This document shows, in pieces, positions 12,922 to 21,650 of a stretch of 44,029 nucleotides of DNA (within the stretch, counting starts at the first letter, position 1; each line of letters opens with the position of its first letter). A model generated the notes under the pieces. It did no database searches, was not told the origin of the DNA, and was given only the letters and a program-made list of their open reading frames with translations. A program made the translations under genes and the position numbers. This stretch comes from a virus, in the IMG/VR virus record IMGVR_UViG_3300020020_000080, positions 1 to 44,029 of that record; one strand, 5' to 3'.

Positions 12922-14255
12922 TAGCTGATCACCGGTTGCCAGTCGATATAGTAAATCCCGGACCCGCCGACGCAGACGCGGATCGTCATCGGTCCTTTCA
13001 TGCCGGGCTGCGGCCACGGCGATCCGTTCAGGGTGGCCACCAGTTTGAACGGCGTGGTCGAGCCGCCCCACGACGAAGCGTCCGTGGCCACCGATGCAGG
13101 CGTTGACAGCGGAGTGTCTATTGTTGTGTTGGCTGTGGTCAGGATCGGACTTGCGCCGGAGCCTGGATATTCCACCTCAAGCCAGATATCGGCGTTAGTC
13201 GGCAGCGCCGCTGCAATACCGTAGACCGTCACCGTTCGGTTGGTGCTTATGACATCGTTCCAGATGATAATCGGACTGGACTTGAACGGCCGCTGTGGCT
13301 TGACCCTGCCGCTTCTTCCTGTCGCGGTGTCGATCTTCCATGACGTTGGTGTGGTGCCGTCAGTCGCGCCACCGGTTCGGACGATGGTCGTCTCGGTGGT
13401 CTGCACGCCGTAGAACGTCTCGCGAACTTTGGTATAGTTGAGCGCGCCGTTCTCCGACCGCTCGGTAACAATCGTAGCAAAATCACTTGTCTGTGTAGCG
13501 CCGTAGCGCGTCCATGACGTTGGCTCTTTGCAACCGATCAGCGAAATAAGGAGCACCCCGCCCGTCTGAGATGCCTGAAGCAATGTCCTTCCAGGCAAAC
13601 CGCTTAGGTCAACACCGCGAAACGTCATCATGCCAAAGGAACTGCTGGCAAACAGGTTATTAGGCGGCGTTCCCGTTACGGCGTTAGGTGTATTTATCCA
13701 AAGAAACTCACCACCGGCCGGGGCAAGATATTGTCCGGTGCTACCAAACGTCGCCGGCACGTTGTCCCATGTGGTTCGTGTCGATCCGAGAGACGTTACC
13801 CTTATCTGCGATGTTCCGCTGGTGTTATTGAGTATGACGGCGCAGTTCTTCAAATACCAAATTCCGTTGAAATGAATGTTTGACTGCCCGGAGCCAGTGC
13901 CTGCGCTGAAGATGATGCCCTCGCAATGCGAGACCACCCCTGCAAGGGTTGTATTGACTGCTGTGACATTTGAACTAAGCGTGACGGTTGGCGTATGAAC
14001 CAGCGCGGACGCTGGCGGGTTGCCGCCCACCAGTGCGGCAGTATGGTCTGCTACCATTATCCTGGTTGGCAACGACGCCGTGCCCAGCGCGGTCAGCGTG
14101 GTAGATACACCATAAGGCGGTTCGACATGATCGGCCGCGACGAATACATCATCTCCCGCGACGGTCGGCGATGCCAGCCCGGCCGCCAGCGTCGTCACCA
14201 CGGTCCCCGTCCAGCCGCCGCCAGCGCCACCGGACCGCACAAATCTAGCTGTCAT
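12921..14255 (-). CDS. Beta-rich tail appendage protein
   Basis: A 444-residue protein, ATG at 14255, the stop of the preceding gene lying directly beside it. The composition is Thr/Ser/Gly/Val-rich with repeated short strands (TVTLSSNVTAVNTTLAGVV, IHFNGIWYLKNCAVILNN) that look like a parallel beta-helix for residues 60-300. The final ~110 residues resemble a beta-sandwich (PFKLVATLNGSPWPQPG). No catalytic motif is evident. Coupling to the esterase and GH9-like genes suggests that it is a structural or binding partner in the same tail appendage. Confidence 0.55.
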   Translation of the reverse strand: MTARFVRSGGAGGGWTGTVVTTLAAGLASPTVAGDDVFVAADHVEPPYGVSTTLTALGTASLPTRIMVADHTAALVGGNPPASALVHTPTVTLSSNVTAVNTTLAGVVSHCEGIIFSAGTGSGQSNIHFNGIWYLKNCAVILNNTSGTSQIRVTSLGSTRTTWDNVPATFGSTGQYLAPAGGEFLWINTPNAVTGTPPNNLFASSSFGMMTFRGVDLSGLPGRTLLQASQTGGVLLISLIGCKEPTSWTRYGATQTSDFATIVTERSENGALNYTKVRETFYGVQTTETTIVRTGGATDGTTPTSWKIDTATGRSGRVKPQRPFKSSPIIIWNDVISTNRTVTVYGIAAALPTNADIWLEVEYPGSGASPILTTANTTIDTPLSTPASVATDASSWGGSTTPFKLVATLNGSPWPQPGMKGPMTIRVCVGGSGIYYIDWQPVIS

Positions 14256-16241
14256 TTAACTCTCCACGATCCCCAGGCCCTCGGCCCCGAATTCCCTGCC
14301 GCCTATTGTCACTGTTATGCCCGCGCCTTCGGCACCGAAACTGCGCGTTGTTCCGGCAACGACATCCAGCACCGTGACGGTAATGGTTTTATTGGTTGCA
14401 TTGCTGGCGCCATCGGTCGCCGTGACTACCGCGGCGTAGGCATCGACCACACCCGTGAATGTCTTGGTGCCGTTGCCAAGCCATCGCAGCGTCGTGCCAG
14501 AAATCTCGAAATCCGCCCCGCCACTGAATAGCGACCAGGTCACAGCCTCATCGGCCGTTAGCGCAATTGCCAAGGCAACGCCCTCGTTGACGTTGGCGGT
14601 GGCTGGCGTGGTGATGGTCGGCGGTGTGGTATCCGTAACCACGTCAACCACCGTAACTGTAATGGATTTAGCCGTCGCATTCCCGGCGGCGTCCGTCGCC
14701 GTGACTTCGCAGGTGTAGGCATCAACTACACCGGTAAACGTCTTGGTGCCGTTGCCAGTCCATCGCAACGTGGTGCCGGATATCTCAAAATTGTTTCCGG
14801 CATCGAGCGTCTCTGTCCATGTCACAGCCTCGCTTGCGGTCAGTGACACCGCCAGCAACGCGCCCTCATTGACGTTGGCGGTGCTGGCCGTGGTGATGGT
14901 CGGCCCGGTAACGTCAACCGTGAACGTCAACACGGCGCTGTATGGACTGAGCCCCGTGCCGCGTTCGTGCCGCGCCGTCAGGGAATGTGCGCCGCCAGCC
15001 AGCGGAGAAAGCCCCAGCGCGAGACTAAGCGAACCAATCTCGGCAGCGGTGATTTCATGCGCGACCAGTTCGGTGACGCCATCCCGCAGCCGTATGATGT
15101 CGTGTTCCAGCACGGAAGTGACGAACGTGACGATGATATCCGGCGTGGTGTCGGTGGTGATGTTATCGGTCGATGACGTTCCGGTATCCGATCCGGCGGC
15201 CAGATCGAGCGACGGCGCTTCGGGCACCACCACCACAGGCGCAACATATGTCAGCGTGATCGGCGTGCCGTAGCCCTTCAGCTTCATGTATTGCTTGAAC
15301 GCGCGATGCGCGATCAGACGAAACGCAGCCTGGCTGTAGTGAATATAATACTGGGTGGAATTCACGATAATGTCGGGCTGGCCATCCGCACCGTTGGTGC
15401 CTGCATCGCCGGTCGTCGTGTCGCTGCCCTGCGTCTTGATGCCGTCGTGATACAGCGCCTTGGTCGGATACAGGCAGTCGATGTAGCCGCAGTTGGAAAC
15501 AAACCCCGGCATTTCCTTCTGGGCTTCGAAAATCGGAATGTACTGACTGCCGCTGTGATCCAGCCCGTCAGCCGATGGCCCGATCAAGGTTTGAGGGTAG
15601 GTCAGGTCCGGCGGCACAGAGCCTATCAGGAATGGCCACGTTCGCCCGCCCGTCACCCGCGCCGCCATGTCGGCGATCATCTCGGTGACGTATCGCGTGT
15701 AAGCCTGCTTGTTGGTCAGGCCAAAACTGTCGTGGTAATATCCAATGCCACCCGGCCACCCCACCATACTGACGTGCGCTGTTTCCTGCTCGCCGTTCTG
15801 CAGGATCACCAGATCGATCGTGTTCCCAACTTCGGCGGCAAGGAACGCATTTATCTGTTCGATGGTTTTTTCATAGTAGGCACCACCGAGAGGGTATTGG
15901 TTCCATGATGCGTCCACACCTACCGCCGTCGTAAGCGCCGGATTAGGTGCATGCCAGTAATCGGTAAACCCGGTGCCGCCGACCGACTGCGGCAGAATGC
16001 AGAAGTCCACGCCGGGGTTGCGCGGTATCAGGTAGTCGCGCACCAGATACCAGGAATACGCCGTGAACTTGCGGCCCGAAATGCCTGCGAAGTCCAGCGG
16101 CGTGATCGGAGCCTGTTCGAAAGTTTTGTCCTGCTTGTACTGCCACAGGTTCGGATGGCTGCGGAACGCATCAACACGGTCCTCGGCATAGCCTGCAATC
16201 CCGTTGGACTGCCCCATCATAACGATACCGCGCTTTGGCAT
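14256..16241 (-). CDS. GQSN-type carbohydrate esterase with Ig-like repeats (tailspike)
   Basis: A 661-residue protein. The N-terminal ~310 residues are an SGNH/SASA-type esterase: GQSN at residues 10-13 with the nucleophile Ser12, PQSVGGTGF near 84-92 (oxyanion Gly), LQNGEQET near 146-153, and a C-terminal IHYSQAAF with the probable catalytic His near 301. Enzymes of this family remove acetyl groups from sugars. After about residue 340 come Ig-like modules, including two ~90-residue repeats that share NFEISGTTLRW / DFEISGTTLRW and GNGTKTFTGVVDAY. The start ATG overlaps the previous stop (TAATG). It probably de-acetylates host surface polysaccharide so the lyase and glucanase can act (inference). 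Confidence 0.75.
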   Translation of the reverse strand: MPKRGIVMMGQSNGIAGYAEDRVDAFRSHPNLWQYKQDKTFEQAPITPLDFAGISGRKFTAYSWYLVRDYLIPRNPGVDFCILPQSVGGTGFTDYWHAPNPALTTAVGVDASWNQYPLGGAYYEKTIEQINAFLAAEVGNTIDLVILQNGEQETAHVSMVGWPGGIGYYHDSFGLTNKQAYTRYVTEMIADMAARVTGGRTWPFLIGSVPPDLTYPQTLIGPSADGLDHSGSQYIPIFEAQKEMPGFVSNCGYIDCLYPTKALYHDGIKTQGSDTTTGDAGTNGADGQPDIIVNSTQYYIHYSQAAFRLIAHRAFKQYMKLKGYGTPITLTYVAPVVVVPEAPSLDLAAGSDTGTSSTDNITTDTTPDIIVTFVTSVLEHDIIRLRDGVTELVAHEITAAEIGSLSLALGLSPLAGGAHSLTARHERGTGLSPYSAVLTFTVDVTGPTITTASTANVNEGALLAVSLTASEAVTWTETLDAGNNFEISGTTLRWTGNGTKTFTGVVDAYTCEVTATDAAGNATAKSITVTVVDVVTDTTPPTITTPATANVNEGVALAIALTADEAVTWSLFSGGADFEISGTTLRWLGNGTKTFTGVVDAYAAVVTATDGASNATNKTITVTVLDVVAGTTRSFGAEGAGITVTIGGREFGAEGLGIVES

Positions 16242-18868
16242 TACGGTGGTCCTGTTACTGATGTGAGGGCGCCGACAGGCGTGGTGAAATCACCCTTGCT
16301 GCCGTTGTTGGTGCCCCAGTCGGCAAAGGTATTGTTGTCGCCTAGATAAAACTCGGGTTGCGAGCCGGTCGGGTTGGTGCCTGTTGCGCCCAGCGACATC
16401 GGAGCGCCGCCGGTCCCCCGGAATTTTTGCAAGTTCGTCGGGTCCGACAGATCAAGCGTCTCATGCAGGTTGATGTACAGTTCCGACAACGCGCCGTTGA
16501 ATTTTGTCCCGATGCTCTGGCTGGCCCCGATAAGCAGCGTTGACTGGCTGTAATCGATATCGTTAACAAGAATATTCTTGCCGCCAGCAACGCTGACAGT
16601 GCCGTTGACATAAATGAAACCGCCCGCCGGATTGCCGAGCGACAGATCCCACCACGCCGCAACATGTATCCAGCCGGTCGGCGGTGGCGTGAACGGTGTG
16701 CCCGTAGTCAGGGTGGACATCGCAAGAATATCGATGGAGCCGGAGCTGCGCGCCTTGAACTCGATCACGTTGGAAGCGAGCAGGGTACACCACAGTCGTA
16801 CCGTGGTGCCCGTCGTAAGCGTGAATATAGTGCGCGCCGTTCCCGCACCGCCCAGCACCTTGATCCAGAACGACACCAGACCCTTTTTGCCGATGGGGAT
16901 ACCACCCGCAGCGACAATGCCCGTGTTGGTCATGTAGGTTGTCGAGCCGTCAAAACCGCCGACACCGTTAGCAGCAAACGCTGCAATGGTATGTGTCCAC
17001 GCCGCCTCCGTCACCGCCGCATTATTACCAGCGGTGTCGGTGTGCGTGAAGAAAACCTTGAAGCTGCCGGATACAGTGACAGTGCCGCTGGCAGTCTTTG
17101 CCCCCGTGCTTGATACGTTGAAACTGCCGTGGCGCCCACCGTCCACCCAGAGGCCGTCCCCCGTTCCACGGTAGTCTATAATTTCCAGCGGCGTCGGCGC
17201 GGCCCATGCCGCAGGCTGGATCATCCAGTAGATGATGCCTTGCCCCTTGTTGGTCGTCACTGACAGGTCGACAGTACCCGGCACCGTACCGTTCTGCGCG
17301 CCGCTTGCCGACGTCAGCACCGGTGCCACGGTGTCGATCGTGACGGACAGACCTGCCGAATAGGCGCTGGTGCTTCCGGCATTGGTATGCCGCGCAGTAA
17401 ACGTATAAGTGCCGTCAGGCAGCGTGGTCGACCCCAGGCTTGGGGATGTCGTCCCGGCAATGTCGGCTGCGGTCAACACCGCATTCACAACGATGACGCC
17501 GTCCTTGGCAACGGTGATGGTGTCACCCAACACCGGCGTCGTCAGGCAGATAACGTCGAACTCCGGCGAGTTGACGTTGGTGATGTTGTCGATCGAGGAC
17601 AGCCCTTTGTCACACACCCCGGTCAGATCGAGCAGCGGCGCCAGCGTCCCGCTGGATGCCGCCGTTATCGGCCCGAACGCGCTAGAGGTCGCATTGGCGC
17701 TGCCCGCCACGTTGGTGGCCGTCACTACCACCGTCATGGTGTTGCCGACATCTCCTAACACGGTCGTGTAGGTCGTCAATCCGGTGCCGACGTTCACGCC
17801 GGCACTCTTCCACTGGTAGGCATAGGTCGGCGTCGGCGTGCCGGTCCATGTGCCGGATGTCGCCGTCAGTGTCGAGCCCTGCGGGGTCGAGCCCAATATC
17901 GTGGGAAGGTTAGCGCCCCCAGCGTTCGCCGGGGCAATGCCGGTGATGGCTGCGGTAGCCGCTGACGTGGCACCGCCGCTGCCGCCCGCATTGGTGGCGG
18001 TCACCACCACCGTCATTGTCGACCCGATGTCGCCGGCAACGGTCGTATAGGTGCTGGAGTTGGTGCCGACGTTGGTCCCGGCACGCTTCCACTGATAGGC
18101 GAACGTGATCGGGGCTGTTCCGGCCCAGGTGCCGGTAACCGCCGTCAGCACCGAGCCAACCACGGTCGAGCCTGAAATGGAAACGCTGCCGGAAGGGGCG
18201 ACAGGAACCAGCGTCACCGTGATATTGAACACCCGGTCGACCGGAGATGGGGTGCCGCCACTCGCCCTGATCGTAATTGGCTTGTCGCCTGGCGTCAGCG
18301 CCGCCGCAGTGTTGAGGTTGGACCCCGATATCGCGAACAGCGAACCGGGGTTACTCAGAAAAGAATAGGTATAAGTTCCACTGCCACCCGATACAGACAA
18401 GGCTCCAACCGTTGTACCGATCGTTGCGGTTTCCGGTATCGTTGAATTGCTGATGACAACCACCGGCCCCATGGTGGTGGCGTTGCCGGCCTCGTCGACC
18501 GGGCAGAAATAGGACAGCCCCCGCTGCGCCAGCGTCAGCATGGTGGCGGATCCGGTCAGGGCCAGGCCATTGGCCCCGAGCAGCACCATTGGCCGGATGC
18601 CGGCACGGCGCAGGGCGTCGGCTGTAGCGCCGCTCTGGGCCACGCCCAGTTCGTCCACCGGGCAGAAGGCGCGGATGCCCCGCTGCGCCAGCACAGCCAC
18701 CGTGGCACCGTCCGCAGACACCCCGGAGCCATCGACGGCACAGACCGCCTGCATGCCCCGCTGGGCGAGCTGCAGCACGGTTTGCGAGCCGTTGGTGGCA
18801 ATGCCCATGCCATCCACCAGCGCAAGCCTGGGGGCGCCGCGCGGCGGCAGCAGATCGATGTCAGCCAT
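16241..18868 (-). CDS. Large tail adhesin with Ig-like and LamG-like domains
   Basis: An 875-residue protein. It opens with four tandem 26-27-residue repeats (about 18-44, 45-70, 71-96, 97-123), each with a Gly-x-(G/A)-x-x near the start and LAQRG(I/M/L) near the end; they may form the virion attachment. Several Ig-like modules follow, two of them nearly alike (residues about 230-400, each with YAYQWK or FAYQWK and TMTVVVTATN). The last ~230 residues look like a concanavalin/LamG lectin fold (FDGSTTYMTNTG, LVSFWIK, GWIHVAAWWD, FNGALSELYIN). It is probably a sugar-binding tail protein. Start ATG at 18868, after the lysis-type cassette. Confidence 0.65.
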   Translation of the reverse strand: MADIDLLPPRGAPRLALVDGMGIATNGSQTVLQLAQRGMQAVCAVDGSGVSADGATVAVLAQRGIRAFCPVDELGVAQSGATADALRRAGIRPMVLLGANGLALTGSATMLTLAQRGLSYFCPVDEAGNATTMGPVVVISNSTIPETATIGTTVGALSVSGGSGTYTYSFLSNPGSLFAISGSNLNTAAALTPGDKPITIRASGGTPSPVDRVFNITVTLVPVAPSGSVSISGSTVVGSVLTAVTGTWAGTAPITFAYQWKRAGTNVGTNSSTYTTVAGDIGSTMTVVVTATNAGGSGGATSAATAAITGIAPANAGGANLPTILGSTPQGSTLTATSGTWTGTPTPTYAYQWKSAGVNVGTGLTTYTTVLGDVGNTMTVVVTATNVAGSANATSSAFGPITAASSGTLAPLLDLTGVCDKGLSSIDNITNVNSPEFDVICLTTPVLGDTITVAKDGVIVVNAVLTAADIAGTTSPSLGSTTLPDGTYTFTARHTNAGSTSAYSAGLSVTIDTVAPVLTSASGAQNGTVPGTVDLSVTTNKGQGIIYWMIQPAAWAAPTPLEIIDYRGTGDGLWVDGGRHGSFNVSSTGAKTASGTVTVSGSFKVFFTHTDTAGNNAAVTEAAWTHTIAAFAANGVGGFDGSTTYMTNTGIVAAGGIPIGKKGLVSFWIKVLGGAGTARTIFTLTTGTTVRLWCTLLASNVIEFKARSSGSIDILAMSTLTTGTPFTPPPTGWIHVAAWWDLSLGNPAGGFIYVNGTVSVAGGKNILVNDIDYSQSTLLIGASQSIGTKFNGALSELYINLHETLDLSDPTNLQKFRGTGGAPMSLGATGTNPTGSQPEFYLGDNNTFADWGTNNGSKGDFTTPVGALTSVTGPP

Positions 18869-18893
18869 CTAGCAACCTTTGCAGACTTTGGGA

Positions 18894-19142
18894 TTAAACG
18901 GTTCGGCCGGAGGCAATGGCGGTGTCTCCGAGGCGAAAGGGGCTCGAGAGTTTGAACGAGCCGCCGCTCGTCACCATCTGCACCAGCCACAGCACGGCGA
19001 TCAGGGCAACTATGACCCAAATCAGTTGCAGCACCTTGGGCGGGATCGGCACCCCGATGACGCCGAGAACGTAGATCACCAGATAGATGACGATCGCGAA
19101 AATGCAGAGGTAGATTAAAAATGTGATTACAGACGTGAGCAT
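18894..19142 (-). CDS. Holin-like two-helix membrane protein
   Basis: An 82-residue protein with two hydrophobic segments (about residues 5-31 and 38-57) joined by a short turn (VPIPPKV) and a polar C-terminal tail. Start at the ATG at 19142 with GGAG six bases upstream. It is last in a four-gene block of very small genes, two others of which encode membrane or lipid-anchored proteins, so a class II holin role is plausible. It also resembles small bacterial two-helix membrane proteins of unknown function, so holin is an inference from topology and context. Confidence 0.55.
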   Translation of the reverse strand: MLTSVITFLIYLCIFAIVIYLVIYVLGVIGVPIPPKVLQLIWVIVALIAVLWLVQMVTSGGSFKLSSPFRLGDTAIASGRTV

Positions 19143-19144
19143 GG

Positions 19145-19330
19145 CTATCTCCTCTCGTTGGGTCCGCAGCGCAGCGCCTGCAGCGGCGTCCGCGCCAGCC
19201 GCCTGCATTCGGCCTCGGCATTGATCGCGTCGACCTCGGCCTTGGTGTAGGCCCGCTCCGCCGGGGCAGGCTCCCGGATCTGGTAAGTGCAGCCGCCCAG
19301 CAGCGAGATCAGCAGTAGCGCCCTGATCAT
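19145..19330 (-). CDS. Small lipoprotein, probable o-spanin
   Basis: A 61-residue protein with a lipoprotein signal peptide (MIRALLLISLLGGC), the lipobox LGGC placing the lipidated Cys at residue 14. The mature part is a short, Pro-containing, charged segment with two further cysteines. This is the size and form of Rz1-like outer-membrane spanin subunits, which join inner and outer membranes at lysis. The ATG overlaps the stop of the next-upstream membrane-protein gene (ATGA), as expected for a coupled lysis cassette. Confidence 0.65.
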   Translation of the reverse strand: MIRALLLISLLGGCTYQIREPAPAERAYTKAEVDAINAEAECRRLARTPLQALRCGPNERR

Positions 19331-19503
19331 TTGAAACACCGTTCCAGCACCTTCTCGCGCCGCTCCATTGCGCCGCTCACATGCGATAGCGTGATCCAGA
19401 ACCCGGCAAGCACGATGACGTTGATCAAAAGCAGGACCAGCAGAAACGGCGAGCCGCGGAGTTGATCGACAACCTTGTTGGCGATGTCGCTTGGGACGTT
19501 CAT
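19327..19503 (-). CDS. Small single-pass membrane protein of the lysis cassette
   Basis: A 58-residue protein, ATG at 19503 overlapping the previous stop. One membrane helix covers about residues 19-41 (FLLVLLLINVIVLAGFW), preceded by a short amphipathic N-terminus and followed by a charged tail (AMERREKVLERCFK). It could be the inner-membrane spanin partner of the lipoprotein, but the periplasmic part is far shorter than in typical i-spanins; a pinholin/antiholin is another option. The call rests on context. Confidence 0.55.
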   Translation of the reverse strand: MNVPSDIANKVVDQLRGSPFLLVLLLINVIVLAGFWITLSHVSGAMERREKVLERCFK

Positions 19504-19688
19504 GGCGGCGGGCGATCCTGCGTCGCAATCCACTGCTCGATTTGAGACAGGCCGTCAGCCAGCGAAACGGCTTGTACCCCGTGATGGACGCCGCAATAAT
19601 CGATCGCGATCAAATAGGGCCGATCATCGAGGCATGGATCCAGATATGTCAGCGACAGATTGACACCGCGTTTCAATAATTCTTCCAT
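19500..19688 (-). CDS. Small soluble protein, unknown
   Basis: A 62-residue protein starting at the ATG at 19688, which shares its A with the stop of the pectate-lyase-like spike gene (TGATG). The sequence is compact with a helix, a DPCLDDRPYLIAIDYCG strand region and a C-terminal helix. No membrane helix or catalytic motif. Its stop overlaps the next start (ATGA), so it belongs to the lysis-type block. Function unknown. Confidence 0.5.
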   Translation of the reverse strand: MEELLKRGVNLSLTYLDPCLDDRPYLIAIDYCGVHHGVQAVSLADGLSQIEQWIATQDRPPP

Positions 19689-21637
19689 CAATCCAGCACC
19701 TCGACGGCGAACCCATGGCAGACGATGTCGTTAGCGACCGCGGCGCCATTGGTGGCGCGCATCTGGATCAGCACCGCCCCGGCTTCGGTAGGGATTGCCG
19801 ATGCACCCGCATTTGCGGTCGGCACCTGTCCAAAGACGATGGCATTGCCCGCATAATCCTGCGCCGCCGCCCCGGTAATCATCACGTCGGCGTTGATTGT
19901 CCATCCCAGCCCGTTAAATCCGCCAGAATGCACGGCGACCTGCGAGCCTCCAAACGCCAGTTCAATCGTCTTGACGTTGAGGGTGGCGGCGAAACTACCA
20001 TATGCACGAACTCGGATTTTCTGCCCGAACTTGGCAGTCGCAGCCGGAAGCGTGTATGACATCAGCGTGGTTGGCGTGGTGTTGGCGAGAGTGCCTGCCG
20101 TGCCGGTGTCGCGGTAGACTTCCTTTGACGTCACGCCGTTGACAATGCGCTGGCCGGTCGCGAGCACGGTGCTGATGGCGTTCTTGCCGGAAAAAACCAC
20201 ATCCCGGAAGGTACATGCGCCGAGGTCAATATCGTAGAAGGCGCCACCAACTCCATTGTTGCCCAGGATGGTCGCATTAGTCACCGAAACCCGAACCGCA
20301 CCGGCTTCGACCACGACGCCCGATCTGTACATGGTATCAACTTCCAACCCGACAAATTGCACATCAGAGCACAGGTTGCGGATGCGGATGCCGTCGCCGG
20401 AATTGGTGCGCATAGTGCCGAACGTGACGTTCAGGTTGCTGGCCTTTAGCCATTCAACATTGGCGTCGAGACCGCTGACGGTCGGCTGGTCGAGACCAAC
20501 ATTGGACAGGTAAATCCACGCCGGCTTGACGCCATCGGGGCCAACCGACAGCAACATGCCGGTGGTCATGTAGACAAAAATGCAATTGGTCAGGAAAATC
20601 CCCTCGCAGGCGCCGGTCGCCTCGAAGGCAATCGCCCCGCCATCGAGCGATGCGGTCAGCACGTTGGTCATGTTGACGCCAACGGCGCGATAAAATTGAA
20701 ACCATCGCGGCGAAGAACCCCACGATGCGCCGCCCAGGCTTTGATGATTGACGTTGGCGATGTTGACATCGAAAATCCGGTCACCCGCCGGACCGTTGCC
20801 GACGCCGGTAAAGAACCAGGTGCCGCTGCCGTACTGATGAATATTGGAGATCGTGACGCCGCGACCGCGCCGGAACACGCAGCAATATTGCACATTGGTG
20901 ATGGTCAGATGCGACAGCGTGGTCAAATAAGGCGCTTCCTCCAGCACCACCACCACGCCGGTTTTGCTGTTGCCATGAAACGACAGGCCGTCGATCGTGA
21001 ACGTCTTTGCTGTCGCGCCTGTCGCCGCACCGGTCAGGTTGGCAAAGGCCATGGTGTTGGCGATGGCAATCAACGTCGCGCCAGAACCCACCCACGCGCC
21101 GCCGTTGACGCGGTTGATGTTGACTGCGCCAACCAGATAGGTGCCAGCCGGAAAATACAGCGTGCCGCCAACGGATGCGCGGTAGGTTTCCGCGGCCTGG
21201 ATTTTGACAGTGTCGTTGGCGATGCCGTCGCCGACAGCGCCGAAATCCCTGACGCTGATAACATCGCGCGCCTTGTCCTGCGACGTGCGCGTAACCGCGC
21301 CCGTGCCGGCCTGAAGGAATGCCGAGGCGGTAACCGGCGTCCACGCCTCGGACTGCCTGCCGTACTGAATGCCGTCGTCGGGCGCCTCTGTAATGCCCGC
21401 CACCGCCCCGCCAAGCAGTTGCGACGGGATCATGACGTAGGCTTCCGTCGCCGTGTCGAATGTCAGCACGTTATTGGTCAGGCTGGTTGGGATGGAACCC
21501 TGCGTGCCAAACTCATTCCACGACATGTCGATGACGGCGTGGCCGTTCTGCTTCGTCACCTCGATGCCGGTGCCGCCGATGATATTCGCCGAAAAACTCG
21601 GCATCATCTTGAGCTTGACCTTGGGGAGCAGTGTCAT
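19688..21637 (-). CDS. Pectate-lyase-like beta-helix tailspike
   Basis: A 649-residue protein starting at the ATG at 21637; longer upstream frames overlap the glycine-rich fibre gene and have the wrong composition. Residues 1-100 are a virion-attachment module shared with the neighbouring fibre (see 21651-24500), ending in [13 protein letters not shown]. The beta-helix opens with the Pfam pectate-lyase-3 type signature RDFGAVGDGIANDT (130-143) and GGTLYFPAGTYLVG, followed by many short strands. A C-terminal jelly-roll-like part (from about 505) probably trimerises the spike. Proteins like this bind and cut capsule or exopolysaccharide. The bond cleaved cannot be read from the sequence. Confidence 0.8.
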   Translation of the reverse strand: MTLLPKVKLKMMPSFSANIIGGTGIEVTKQNGHAVIDMSWNEFGTQGSIPTSLTNNVLTFDTATEAYVMIPSQLLGGAVAGITEAPDDGIQYGRQSEAWTPVTASAFLQAGTGAVTRTSQDKARDVISVRDFGAVGDGIANDTVKIQAAETYRASVGGTLYFPAGTYLVGAVNINRVNGGAWVGSGATLIAIANTMAFANLTGAATGATAKTFTIDGLSFHGNSKTGVVVVLEEAPYLTTLSHLTITNVQYCCVFRRGRGVTISNIHQYGSGTWFFTGVGNGPAGDRIFDVNIANVNHQSLGGASWGSSPRWFQFYRAVGVNMTNVLTASLDGGAIAFEATGACEGIFLTNCIFVYMTTGMLLSVGPDGVKPAWIYLSNVGLDQPTVSGLDANVEWLKASNLNVTFGTMRTNSGDGIRIRNLCSDVQFVGLEVDTMYRSGVVVEAGAVRVSVTNATILGNNGVGGAFYDIDLGACTFRDVVFSGKNAISTVLATGQRIVNGVTSKEVYRDTGTAGTLANTTPTTLMSYTLPAATAKFGQKIRVRAYGSFAATLNVKTIELAFGGSQVAVHSGGFNGLGWTINADVMITGAAAQDYAGNAIVFGQVPTANAGASAIPTEAGAVLIQMRATNGAAVANDIVCHGFAVEVLD

Positions 21638-21650
21638 CAGAGCGCCGCCA

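Noticed and set aside
11941-12924. Long plus-strand open frame opposite the GH9-like gene
   Set aside because: Low-complexity antisense frame with no ribosome site or recognisable domain.
12922-13071. N-terminal extension of the GH9-like gene
   Set aside because: Overlaps the end of the upstream tail gene in another frame; the TAATG junction at 12921 is the natural start.
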